Shown here: positions 1 to 7,503 of the stretch, piece after piece
How positions within the stretch are numbered: the stretch's first letter is position 1
How the letters are laid out: each line of letters begins with the position of its first letter
Origin: Hymenobacter actinosclerus
GTDB taxonomy: Bacteria > Bacteroidota > Bacteroidia > Cytophagales > Hymenobacteraceae
Direction: 5' to 3'
Assembly (NCBI RefSeq): GCF_900111515.1
Contig: NZ_FOHS01000007.1
Location: 24,198 to 88,197, forward strand
Length of the DNA stretch: 64,000 nucleotides
Position numbers and translations under genes: made by a program
The notes under the pieces: generated by a model
Told to the model about the DNA's origin: nothing
Databases searched by the model: none
The model's input: only the letters and a program-made list of their open reading frames with translations

Positions 1-2
1 CC

Positions 3-158
3 GTGGGCTTCGACGACGTGAGCAAGTCGCCCATCACCGGTACGGTTACCCTGCAGCCTTCCACCGCCGACAGCCTGATGGCCGGCCAGCTTTATGTGAA
101 CCTGCATAGCACGGCCTACCCAGGCGGCGAAATCCGGGGCAACGTAACGGCTAAGTAA
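3..158 (+). CDS. CHRD-domain protein, C-terminal fragment
   Basis: This is the last 51 codons of a gene that begins before the window. The residues LYVNLHSTAYPGGEIRGNV are the conserved end of the CHRD domain, a beta-rich module first described in chordin and common in secreted or lipoprotein proteins of Bacteroidota. The protein is probably exported, but its signal peptide lies outside the window. A strong hairpin follows the stop codon by about 35 bases, so transcription probably ends here. The family call is fairly sure from this motif; the cellular role of CHRD proteins in bacteria is not known. Confidence 0.75.
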   Translation: MGFDDVSKSPITGTVTLQPSTADSLMAGQLYVNLHSTAYPGGEIRGNVTAK

Positions 159-192
159 GCCAGCGGCCGTTCCGGCACTTTATCAACTCAGC

Positions 193-231
193 AAAAAGCC
201 CTCCGTGCCTTACTGGTGCGGAGGGCTTTTT
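193..231 (+). terminator. Rho-independent terminator after the CHRD gene
   Basis: A 13-base perfect inverted repeat (AAAAAGCCCTCCG paired with CGGAGGGCTTTTT) surrounds a 13-base loop. The A-tract and T-tract make it usable in both directions. It sits between the CHRD gene and the ABC exporter promoter. Confidence 0.85.
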
Positions 232-275
232 GAGGCTTAGGCGGCAGTGCGGCGCGCATAGCCCGCCCGATGCCC

Positions 276-283
276 TACCTTTG
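276..283 (+). promoter_or_regulatory. Bacteroidota -7 promoter box for the ABC exporter
   Basis: TACCTTTG matches the Bacteroidota sigma-factor -7 consensus TAnnTTTG. It lies only 9 bases before the ATG at 293, so the transcript would start almost at the start codon and have little or no leader. No clear -33 TTG was seen at the usual 19-21 base distance. Confidence 0.6.
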
Positions 284-292
284 CGGCCGCCC

Positions 293-2140
293 ATGAAAAC
301 CTACCTCCGCATTCTGCAGTATGCCCGGCCCTGGCTGGCCTTTCTGCCGCAATACCTGCTCTACACGCTGCTGACTACCCTTTTCGGGCTGGCCAACTTC
401 ACGCTCATCATTCCGCTGCTGCAGGTGCTGTTCGAGAAAACCGACCAGGTTCCTACCCAGGCCCCCACCCAGCTGCCGGCCTTTCATTTCAGCCTCGACT
501 GGGTGAAGGACACGTTCAACTACTTCTTCGCCGACGTGCTGGCCACCCAGGGTACCATGGGAGCCCTGACGTTTGTGTGCATTATTGTGGTGGTGTCGGT
601 GCTATGCAGCAACCTGTTCCGCTACCTGAGCCTGCGGCTGCTGGCCAGGGTGCGGGCCCGCGTGATCCGCAACCTGCGCCACGATTTGTACCGGCGCATT
701 CTGCAGCTGCAGCTGGGCTACTTTTCGGGCGAGCGGAAGGGCGATTTGATGTCGCGCTTCACGGCCGACGTGCAGGAGGTAGAAAGCTCCGTGGTGAACA
801 CCATGACGGCCGTCATTCAGGAGCCGCTCAAGATTATTGCCTTTTTCGTGGTGCTGTTCTATATGTCGGTGCCTCTGACGCTGTTTACGCTGATTCTGCT
901 GCCGGTTTCGGGCATTCTGATTGCGGGCGTGGCCAAGCGGCTCCGCCAGCAGGCCAAGCAGAGCCAAAGCACCCTGGGCTCCATGCTGTCGGTGATTGAC
1001 GAAACGCTGGGCGGCATCCGGGTGATAAAAGCCTTTAACGCTCAGGGCTACATCACGGGCAAGTTCGAGGAGCAGAACGACCAGTACGCCCGCACCTCGC
1101 GCCGCATCGACAACACCCGCGACCTGGCCTCGCCCTTCTCCGAATTTGCGGGGGTGGCCGTGGTGGCGGGCCTGCTCTACTTCGGCGGCACCCTCATTCT
1201 GGGCGGCCAGTCCAACCTCACGGGCGAAACGTTTATCGGCTACGTAGTGCTGTTTTCGCAGGTGCTCACGCCGGCCAAGGCCCTGTCGTCGTCGTTTGGC
1301 AACATCCAGCGCGGGCTGGTGGCCGGCGAGCGGGTGCTGAGCATCATCGACACCGAGCCGCTCATCCGCGACCGGCCCGACGCGCAGGTGCTGCCCCCCT
1401 TCCAGGACCGCATCGAGCTGCGCAACCTGCGCTTCGGCTACGGCGAGGCCACGGTGCTCGACGACATCAACCTGACCATTGCCAAGGGCAAAACCGTAGC
1501 CCTGGTGGGCCCCAGCGGTGGCGGCAAAAGCACGCTGGCCGACCTGCTGCCCCGCTTCTACGACCCCACCGGCGGCCAGTTGCTCATCGACGGTATCGAC
1601 GTGCGCGACTGCACCATCCACTCGGTGCGCGACCAGATGGGCATCGTCACGCAGGAAAGCATTCTGTTCAACGATACTATTTTCAACAATATCCGCTTCA
1701 ATACCGAGGCCACCGAGGCCGAGGTGATGGAAGCCGCCCGCATTGCCAACGCCCACGAGTTTATTATGGCCACGCCCGAGGGCTACCAGACCACCATCGG
1801 CGACCGGGGCTCGCGGCTGTCGGGCGGGCAGCGGCAACGCCTGAGCATTGCGCGGGCCATTCTGCGCAACCCGCCCATTCTTATTCTCGATGAAGCCACG
1901 TCGGCCCTCGACACCGAAAGCGAGCAACTGGTGCAGCAGGCCCTCACGCGGCTGATGCAAAACCGCACCAGCCTCGTTATCGCCCACCGCCTGAGCACCG
2001 TGCAGCATGCCGACGAAATCATTGTGCTCCAGCACGGCCGCATTGTGGAGCGCGGCACCCACGAGCAGCTGCTGCGCCAGGCCGGTGGCCTCTACCAGCG
2101 CCTGAGCACGATGCAGGCTGCCAGCGGCGGACTGGTCTGA
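293..2140 (+). CDS. ABC exporter, fused permease and ATPase (MsbA-like)
   Basis: This 615-residue half-transporter has an N-terminal six-helix membrane domain (about residues 15-340) and a C-terminal ATPase. Walker A GPSGGGKST is near residue 406, the signature LSGGQ near 509 and Walker B ILILDEATSALD near 529, followed by the H-loop histidine in IAHRLST. This is the layout of MsbA-type lipid or drug exporters, which work as homodimers in the inner membrane. The ATG at 293 is preferred because a -7 promoter box lies just before it; an upstream in-frame start at 230 would put the promoter inside the gene. Nearby gmhA and a glycosyltransferase make lipid A/LPS precursor export plausible, but the substrate cannot be read from the sequence. 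Confidence 0.9.
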   Translation: MKTYLRILQYARPWLAFLPQYLLYTLLTTLFGLANFTLIIPLLQVLFEKTDQVPTQAPTQLPAFHFSLDWVKDTFNYFFADVLATQGTMGALTFVCIIVVVSVLCSNLFRYLSLRLLARVRARVIRNLRHDLYRRILQLQLGYFSGERKGDLMSRFTADVQEVESSVVNTMTAVIQEPLKIIAFFVVLFYMSVPLTLFTLILLPVSGILIAGVAKRLRQQAKQSQSTLGSMLSVIDETLGGIRVIKAFNAQGYITGKFEEQNDQYARTSRRIDNTRDLASPFSEFAGVAVVAGLLYFGGTLILGGQSNLTGETFIGYVVLFSQVLTPAKALSSSFGNIQRGLVAGERVLSIIDTEPLIRDRPDAQVLPPFQDRIELRNLRFGYGEATVLDDINLTIAKGKTVALVGPSGGGKSTLADLLPRFYDPTGGQLLIDGIDVRDCTIHSVRDQMGIVTQESILFNDTIFNNIRFNTEATEAEVMEAARIANAHEFIMATPEGYQTTIGDRGSRLSGGQRQRLSIARAILRNPPILILDEATSALDTESEQLVQQALTRLMQNRTSLVIAHRLSTVQHADEIIVLQHGRIVERGTHEQLLRQAGGLYQRLSTMQAASGGLV

Positions 2141-2271
2141 GCTGCATCATTGGACCCCGAAGCTGAACCTTAGGAAACTCACTGGCTATTTGGAAAGTAC
2201 TATATTTAGTCCGCCTATTCGTTTTAACCGTATGAATAGGTTGTTTTTTCACGCTGCTTTGCCTTTCTGAT

Positions 2272-2712
2272 ATGCTTGCTCTCAAACGCCTGGTTACTAT
2301 TCTGGTCATGCTCTTCCTGGTGCTGGCGCTGCTGGTGCTGTTGCTGCCCTCGGTGCAGACCAGCTTTGTGGGCATGGCCGGTTCGGCGGAAAGCCTTTTC
2401 TACACGCTGCTGGTGGTGGCCGTAGTACTGCTGAGCCTGCACCTGCTCACCGAAAACCTCGATAGCACCCTGCTGCGCCGCGAAATGACGGCTTCGGAGC
2501 GCAAAATAAACGAGCTGAAGGCCCGCCTTTACGACAACCAGATGGAGCAGCAGCGGGCCGCCGAGCGCCCACCTGTTTCGCCCCGCACCGGCGTTACCAC
2601 CTACCCCGACCAGCCACTGTACCCGCAGTCGGACCCCAGCCTGAGCAACGCCCCGCTGCAGCAGCCCAACTCCATCATTCCGCCCGCCGACGACAGTTAC
2701 CGGCCCCTGTAA
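2272..2712 (+). CDS. Small two-helix membrane protein, unknown function
   Basis: This 146-residue protein starts with a strongly hydrophobic segment (about residues 5-27) and has a second one at about 40-62. A short charged, coiled-coil-like stretch (about 75-110) and a proline-rich tail follow. The tail probably faces the cytoplasm. I do not recognise a named family; LapA-like and phage-shock-like small membrane proteins have a similar shape. It ends 12 bases before gmhA and could be cotranscribed with it. The start follows a gap of 131 bases after the exporter that holds no clear terminator. Confidence 0.7.
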   Translation: MLALKRLVTILVMLFLVLALLVLLLPSVQTSFVGMAGSAESLFYTLLVVAVVLLSLHLLTENLDSTLLRREMTASERKINELKARLYDNQMEQQRAAERPPVSPRTGVTTYPDQPLYPQSDPSLSNAPLQQPNSIIPPADDSYRPL

Positions 2713-2724
2713 GCCCCTGTTTCC

Positions 2725-3336
2725 GTGAATTCTTCCCTTTCGCTTACCGAGCAGATCCGGGCCGAGCTGACCGAGGCCCAGACCGTACTCACCCAGTTCG
2801 TGCAGAACCCGGCCAATATTGCGGCCATCGAGCTGGCCGCCCGCCTGATGGCCGGCTCGTTGCGCGACGGCGGCAAAATCCTGACCTGCGGCAACGGTGG
2901 CTCGCTCTGCGACGCCCAGCATTTTGCCGAGGAGCTCACCGGCCGCTACCGCCAGAACCGCCCCGCCCTGGCCGCCCTGGCCCTCACCGAAGCCTCGCAC
3001 ATGAGCTGCGTAGCCAATGATTTTGGCTACGACTACGTGTTCAGTCGCTACGTAGAAGCCCTGGGCCGCCCCGGCGACGTGCTGCTGGCCATCAGCACCA
3101 GCGGCAACTCGCCCAACATCCTGCGGGCCGCCGAGGCCGCCCGCGCCGCCGGCATGCGCGTGGTCAGCCTCACGGGCAAAGACGGCGGCCAACTGGCTAA
3201 CCTGAGCGACGTGGAAATCCGCCCGCCCCACACCGGCTACGCCGACCGCATCCAGGAAATCCACATCAAGGCCATCCATATCATGATCCTGCTGATTGAG
3301 CAGCTGGTGGCTGAAGGTGATGGGGTGATGGGGTGA
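2725..3336 (+). CDS. gmhA: D-sedoheptulose-7-phosphate isomerase
   Basis: GmhA converts sedoheptulose 7-phosphate to heptose 7-phosphate, the first step of heptose synthesis for LPS or surface glycans. The 203-residue length fits the family. The SIS-domain motifs are clear: GNGGSLCDAQHFAEEL (about residues 54-69), ANDFGYDYVF, and STSGNS in the sugar-phosphate site, with HIKAIHIMI near the end. It starts at GTG, since no ATG is available at this position. The last few codons run into an array of 8-base repeats, so the C-terminal residues (GDGVMG) are repeat-derived. A glycosyltransferase follows on the same strand. Confidence 0.9.
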   Translation: MNSSLSLTEQIRAELTEAQTVLTQFVQNPANIAAIELAARLMAGSLRDGGKILTCGNGGSLCDAQHFAEELTGRYRQNRPALAALALTEASHMSCVANDFGYDYVFSRYVEALGRPGDVLLAISTSGNSPNILRAAEAARAAGMRVVSLTGKDGGQLANLSDVEIRPPHTGYADRIQEIHIKAIHIMILLIEQLVAEGDGVMG

Positions 3337-3353
3337 TGGGGTGATGGGGTGAG
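3316..3353 (+). repeat. 8-bp tandem repeat at the gmhA 3' end
   Basis: The unit GGTGATGG occurs four times in a row, then a degenerate fifth copy (GGTGAGGA). It covers the last seven codons and stop of gmhA. Because 8 is not a multiple of 3, any gain or loss of a unit changes where gmhA ends. Confidence 0.9.
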
Positions 3354-3368
3354 GAGATAAAAGAAACT

Positions 3369-3408
3369 GTCATTCTGAGCGAAGGTGGAGCCGTAGTCGA
3401 AGAATGAC
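3369..3408. repeat. Dispersed inverted repeat, GTCATTCTGAGC family
   Basis: GTCATTCT and AGAATGAC close a 40-base imperfect hairpin containing GAGCGAAG and CGAAG. Related elements occur at 8808-8834 and 14835-14917. It lies between gmhA and the glycosyltransferase. Confidence 0.75.
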
Positions 3409-3465
3409 GTTCTTTTGTGTGCGCCAAAGCTGGTAGCCAGCAGCTATAAGCTAACAGCTTAACCC

Positions 3466-4689
3466 ATGCATATTGCCGTTTTCAGCCAGTACCACACCAA
3501 CCCCGACTGTCCGGCTACCAGCCGACACTACTCGCTGCTGGCTGGGCTGGCCCAAACGCACCGCATCACGCTCATCACCACCCGCACCTGGGAGCCGCAA
3601 CGCCTGACGCACGAGTTTCCTTGGGTGCCGCCCGGCGTGGAGCTGCACGCCGCCGACATTGCCTACGAAAACCGCATGGGCGTGGCCCGGCGCGGGCTGG
3701 CCTTTGCCCAATATGCCGCCTACGCCCTGCGCGAGGGGCTGCGCATGGAGAAGCCGGATGTTATCTGGGGAATCAGTACGCCGCTGACGGCCGCCTGGGC
3801 CGCGGCGCAGGTGGCCCGCCGGCGGCGGGTGCCCTGGGTGTTCGAGGTGCAGGATTTGTGGCCCGAATTCCCGATTGCTATGGGCGCCGTACCCAACCCG
3901 CTGGCCCGCCGGGCTCTGTACGGGCTCGAAGGCCGGCTCTATCAACAAGCGAAGGCCGTCGTCACGCTCTCGCCTGATATGAGCCGCCATGTGCGCCACA
4001 TTGGGCAGGCAGCCGACTCCCGCTGGCCCTTCGATCCGGCCAAAGTGCACACCAGCCTCAACGGCACCGACCTGGAGCTGGCCGCCCGCGCCACCGATGC
4101 GGCCGTAGCCACGCTACGCCGCGAGCAGCAGCTGGAGGGCAAGCGGGTAATTCTGTACGCCGGCACTTTCGGGCGGGCCAATGCCATTCCGCTACTGCTG
4201 GCCGCCGCCGAGGCGCTGGCCGTCACCCAGCCCGATGTGGTCTGGCTGTTTATGGGCCTCGGGTTTTATGCCGCGGAGCTGGCCGCGGCCGCCCGCCGCA
4301 ATTCGGCTATCCGGGTGGTACCGCCGCAGCCGCGCCACGCGGTATTCAGCTGGTTTCGGCTGGCAGAAGTATCGGTGGCGCCGTTTCTGGGTTTGCCGGT
4401 GCTCGATTCCAACTCGCCGGCCAAGTTCTACGACAGCCTCGCCGTGGGTACCCCGGTTATCGTGACCAACCCGGGCTGGACGCGCGAGCTGCTGGAGCGC
4501 CACAGCTGCGGCTGGTATTCGCCCGCCGACGACGCCCCGGCCCTAGCGCAGCTACTGGCCCGGCTGCTGGCTGAGCCGGCGCAACTACGGGCCGCCGGAA
4601 CCCGGGGCCGGGAGCTGGCCGCCACCGAATTTGACCGCCAACAGCTAGGCCGCGCAATGCAACATATTCTGGAGCAGGCCGCTGGCTAG
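3466..4689 (+). CDS. Glycosyltransferase family 4 (WbuB/WcaI-like)
   Basis: This 407-residue GT-B glycosyltransferase probably adds a nucleotide-activated sugar to a surface polysaccharide or LPS intermediate at the inner face of the membrane. The N-terminal fold begins MHIAVFSQYHTNPDCPATSR, and VFEVQDLWPEFP (about residues 127-138) is typical of the WbuB/WcaI branch. The C-terminal nucleotide-binding half has LYAGTFGRANAIP and the donor-site segment AKFYDSLAVGTPVI. No signal peptide is present. Its position after gmhA supports envelope glycan synthesis. The exact sugar is unknown. The start is the first ATG after the dispersed repeat. Confidence 0.85.
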   Translation: MHIAVFSQYHTNPDCPATSRHYSLLAGLAQTHRITLITTRTWEPQRLTHEFPWVPPGVELHAADIAYENRMGVARRGLAFAQYAAYALREGLRMEKPDVIWGISTPLTAAWAAAQVARRRRVPWVFEVQDLWPEFPIAMGAVPNPLARRALYGLEGRLYQQAKAVVTLSPDMSRHVRHIGQAADSRWPFDPAKVHTSLNGTDLELAARATDAAVATLRREQQLEGKRVILYAGTFGRANAIPLLLAAAEALAVTQPDVVWLFMGLGFYAAELAAAARRNSAIRVVPPQPRHAVFSWFRLAEVSVAPFLGLPVLDSNSPAKFYDSLAVGTPVIVTNPGWTRELLERHSCGWYSPADDAPALAQLLARLLAEPAQLRAAGTRGRELAATEFDRQQLGRAMQHILEQAAG

Positions 4690-4747
4690 CTCACTTGCCT
4701 TTATACTGACTATGACTGGTTTTATACTATGTTGTACCCATCAACAA

Positions 4748-5446
4748 TTATTTAGCCGCCTTGCGGGCAGCTAAGCCTGTTTTTGCAGATGCTAAGTCTG
4801 CTTTGCTAACCACCTCCGCATAGTACTTGCACCAACTGGTGAGCGGACACTGGGCACATTTGGGGCTTCGGGCCACGCACACGTAGCGGCCGTGCAGAAT
4901 CAGCCAGTGGTGCGCTTTAGGAATCAGTTCTTCGGGAATGTGGCGGACCAGCTCTTTCTCCACGGCCAGCGGCGTAGTGGCCGTTTTAGGCACTAGTCCC
5001 AGCCGGTGCGACACCCGGAAAACGTGCGTATCGACGGCCATAGCCGGCTGGTTGTACACCACCGACACCACCACGTTGGCCGTTTTGCGGCCCACGCCGG
5101 GCAGCCGTTGCAGCTCCTCAATCGTGCCTGGCACCTCGCCCCCAAAATCCAGCGCCAGCATCCGTCCCAGCCCGGCCAAATGCTTGGCCTTGTTGTTAGG
5201 GTAAGAAATGCTGCGGATAAACGGAAAAATATCCTCGGCCGAAGCCGCCGCCAGGTGCGCGGGTGTCGGGAACCGGGCCAGCAGCGCGGGCGTCACCATA
5301 TTCACGCGCTTGTCGGTGCATTGGGCGCTGAGCACTACGGCGACAATCAGTTCGTAGGGGTTGGCAAAGGTCAGCTCGGTTTCCGGCTCCGGAAAGTGCG
5401 TAGTGAAATAGTCGATGAAGTGGCGGTACCGCTCGGCTTTGCGCAT
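4748..5446 (-). CDS. nth: Endonuclease III (DNA glycosylase/AP lyase)
   Basis: Nth removes oxidised pyrimidines and cleaves the abasic site in base-excision repair. The 232-residue protein has the helix-hairpin-helix LPGVGRKTA containing the catalytic lysine, and the catalytic aspartate in VDTHVFR. The C-terminal iron-sulfur cluster has the standard four cysteines (C-x6-C-x2-C-x5-C: CVARSPKCAQCPLTSWC). A short lysine/alanine-rich tail extends past the usual end. It is transcribed toward the glycosyltransferase, with only 58 bases between the two stop codons. I saw no strong terminator in that gap. Confidence 0.95.
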   Translation of the reverse strand: MRKAERYRHFIDYFTTHFPEPETELTFANPYELIVAVVLSAQCTDKRVNMVTPALLARFPTPAHLAAASAEDIFPFIRSISYPNNKAKHLAGLGRMLALDFGGEVPGTIEELQRLPGVGRKTANVVVSVVYNQPAMAVDTHVFRVSHRLGLVPKTATTPLAVEKELVRHIPEELIPKAHHWLILHGRYVCVARSPKCAQCPLTSWCKYYAEVVSKADLASAKTGLAARKAAK

Positions 5447-5568
5447 GGGGCAACATTACGAAGAAACCCCAACACCACCGCCCCATCTGCTTCCAAAACC
5501 CACAAAGCCGCGCCGCAGCCGGTAAAGGCAGCAGCGCGGCAGAGGCCGGTCGGGCAGGAATCAGCCGC

Positions 5569-5799
5569 TTATTTGAGCTGCGGAAACGTGCGGGAGTACT
5601 CCAGTATGGTTTGGGTAGTGCGGGCCGAAGGCGTAGTACGCAGGCCGTCGAGGCTGCGCTGGGCCAGCAATAGGTCGGCGCAGGCGGTGGCCAGCTCGGG
5701 GTCGTGGAGCAGGGCCTGTTCTACGTCGCGCTGCTCATCAGCCGGTAACTCGTTGTACACGTACCGGAGCAGGGTGTCTTGGGTAAAGGTTTGAATCAT
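5569..5799 (-). CDS. Small protein overlapping the ECF sigma gene, possible anti-sigma partner
   Basis: This 76-residue protein starts (MIQTFTQDTLLRYVYNELP) inside the end of the sigma-factor gene, overlapping it by 62 bases in another frame. The N-terminal part, with conserved YNELP and a short helical repeat, resembles the cytoplasmic sigma-binding part of Bacteroidota anti-sigma proteins. It lacks a membrane helix and lacks the zinc-binding HxxxCxxC motif. Tight translational coupling to the sigma gene suggests a regulator of that sigma. An earlier in-frame start would deepen the overlap and adds residues of unlikely composition, so I reject it. The function is inferred from context only. 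Confidence 0.6.
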   Translation of the reverse strand: MIQTFTQDTLLRYVYNELPADEQRDVEQALLHDPELATACADLLLAQRSLDGLRTTPSARTTQTILEYSRTFPQLK

Positions 5800-6382
5800 C
5801 GAAAACGGGTTGCGCGGCCATTTTTTTCCGCAGGTTGATAAGCGCATAACGCATCCGCCCCAGCGCTGTATTAATGCTGACCCCCGTTGCATCGGCAATT
5901 TCCTGGAAGCTCATGTCGCCGTAATGGCGCATGAGCAACACCTCCTTTTGCGCGGCGGGCAGCTCCTGAATCAGGCCCCGCAGCCGCTCGTGGGTTTCTT
6001 CCCGCGTGAGCATAGCCTCGGTACCCTCTTCTGCCAACGACAACGAGTTGAAGTGGTGACTTGTTGTGTCGAGGGCCACTAAAGGGCTACGTTTTTCGCG
6101 CCGGAAGCTGTCGATGGCCATGTTGTGGGCAATCCGGCAGATCCAGGAAGAAAACTTACCCTCCTCGTTGTAGCGTCCGCTTTTGAGGGTGTGGATGGCC
6201 TTGATGAAGGTATCCTGCAGCAGGTCTTCGGCCGTATCGGGGTCGCGCACTATCAGCTGGATAGTGGTGAACACGCGGGCCTTATGCCGCTCCAGCAGTT
6301 GGGCGAATGCGCTTTCCTGGCCAGCAATGTAGAGGGAAATGAGCGCGGAATCGCTCGGCTGCGGGATGTCCATAAAGGCCAT
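5738..6382 (-). CDS. RNA polymerase ECF sigma factor (sigma-70 family)
   Basis: This 214-residue ECF sigma factor directs RNA polymerase to a specific promoter set. Region 2 (about residues 24-95) holds the DTAEDLLQDTFIKA and WICRIAHNMAIDSFRR segments. Region 4 (about 135-190) holds LPAAQKEVLLMRHYGDMSFQEIADATGVSINTALGRMRYAL, written here in parts because it forms the helix-turn-helix. A short C-terminal tail overlaps the next gene, a small possible anti-sigma partner. A TACGTTTC sequence on the minus strand (6410-6417) lies about 28 bases upstream of the ATG and may be its -7 box. The target genes cannot be told from the window. Confidence 0.85.
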   Translation of the reverse strand: MAFMDIPQPSDSALISLYIAGQESAFAQLLERHKARVFTTIQLIVRDPDTAEDLLQDTFIKAIHTLKSGRYNEEGKFSSWICRIAHNMAIDSFRREKRSPLVALDTTSHHFNSLSLAEEGTEAMLTREETHERLRGLIQELPAAQKEVLLMRHYGDMSFQEIADATGVSINTALGRMRYALINLRKKMAAQPVFDDSNLYPRHPAPVRVQRVTG

Positions 6383-6708
6383 GGTTGATAAAGACTACGA
6401 AGAAATATTGAAACGTAGAGCTTTAAACCATAGAGCGCAGCTGGGGAACGGGGCCGGGTGAAGAGTAGATGAAGAACCGGCAGAAACCAAATGTAAAGAA
6501 CCGCCCGGCCATTCACAACGGCCCGCCCCCGAAAATGCCAAAATATTTTTCTGGCCACTTATACTACCGTATTGTCCGGCAGCCATATTCGGTGGCCCCG
6601 GCCCGGCGCCTGCTGGCGGTAAGTCAGACGCCACGGGCTTCCGGACTCGCCCTTGAACTGGGAACGAAGTCCGGAAGCCCGGCGAAATCAGGATGCCCGC
6701 TAGCGGCT
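6383..6708. other. Intergenic region upstream of the sigma factor
   Basis: These 326 bases contain the sigma-factor promoter region at the left end (possible -7 box at 6410-6417). I see no convincing gene in the remainder. The reading frames through it have the composition of antisense or noncoding DNA. Confidence 0.5.
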
Positions 6709-7284
6709 TTAGCGGCTCAACTGGGCACTAAGGGCCTGTATTTCCTTTTCCAGACCGGGGGGCGGGGTGGTGCCGCCCACCAGGGCGGCGGTGCGCTGCT
6801 CCAGCAACGCCGTCAGCTGTTGCAACTGGGCGAGGCGGCTGGCGGTGCGCTCGAACTGCGGCACCAGCGCCGCCATATTGGCCGCAACCGGAATGCTGAT
6901 GGTGGTGCTGCTGCCGCCGGTGGCGGCCTTATCGGCGCGGGCAATGGCGGCGGGCGTAAGCATATCGTCGCGCAGCAGCACTACATTGCCCTCCATGGTT
7001 ACAGCCTGCCCGTTTTGCAGCAGCTGGCGCGTAACGCCGTTGCGCACCAGGCGGCCATCGGGGCGCAGCTCGGAGCCGTTGCCGAGGGGCAGAGTTTCGG
7101 TGAGTCGGGTTTGCTGGCCGCCGAGCAGCCGGTAGGTCTGGCCGCCGCGCCGAAAGGCGCCATCCTTGAGCTGCGTTGCGGCCGGGTAGGCCTCGGGATT
7201 TGTTTGAGCCCGCGCGGCAATACCGGGGGCCAGCAGCAGGCCGGCCGCCAGCAGTAGGCGAGGTAGAAGAGGGGCGTTGAGCAT
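6709..7284 (-). CDS. Secreted DUF6799-domain protein
   Basis: This 191-residue protein has a signal peptide (hydrophobic LLPRLLLAAGLLLAPGIAARA, cleaved near residue 25). The mature part starts with two repeats of a beta-rich pattern, 'LKDGAFRRGGQTYRLL' and 'LRPDGRLVRNGVTRQLL', typical of the DUF6799 family found in Bacteroidota periplasmic proteins. The C-terminal third is helical and heptad-like (ERTASRLAQLQQLTALLEQRTAAL). The start at 7284 is the only one that gives a signal peptide. The function is unknown; a periplasmic location is inferred. It is divergent from the MFS gene. Confidence 0.75.
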   Translation of the reverse strand: MLNAPLLPRLLLAAGLLLAPGIAARAQTNPEAYPAATQLKDGAFRRGGQTYRLLGGQQTRLTETLPLGNGSELRPDGRLVRNGVTRQLLQNGQAVTMEGNVVLLRDDMLTPAAIARADKAATGGSSTTISIPVAANMAALVPQFERTASRLAQLQQLTALLEQRTAALVGGTTPPPGLEKEIQALSAQLSR

Positions 7285-7463
7285 AGCAAACAGCGGATTA
7301 ATCGATAGAAAACGGGATTTCGCCCCCGGAAGATACGGGCCCGGCCGAATTTCGGCTGGCGCAACGCCCCGCCCAGCAAAATCCGGGCCCGGGCTACTGG
7401 TTTCGCCAGACAGCGTCGGGGCCAACAACCCGCGCCGGGGCCAATAAAAGGCAGGGCGGCGCT

Positions 7464-7471
7464 TACCTTTG
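7464..7471 (+). promoter_or_regulatory. Bacteroidota -7 promoter box for the MFS transporter
   Basis: TACCTTTG matches TAnnTTTG and lies 32 bases before the ATG at 7504 in the region between two divergent genes. Confidence 0.6.
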
Positions 7472-7503
7472 CCGGGCCACTGATTTTCCGGTTTCCTCGT
7501 TCT

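Noticed and set aside
602..2062. Long minus-strand frame across the ABC exporter
   Set aside because: It lies antisense to a gene with clear ATPase motifs and has the repetitive composition expected of a GC-rich shadow frame.
3316..3353. CRISPR-like array
   Set aside because: The units are only 8 bases and directly adjacent with no spacers.
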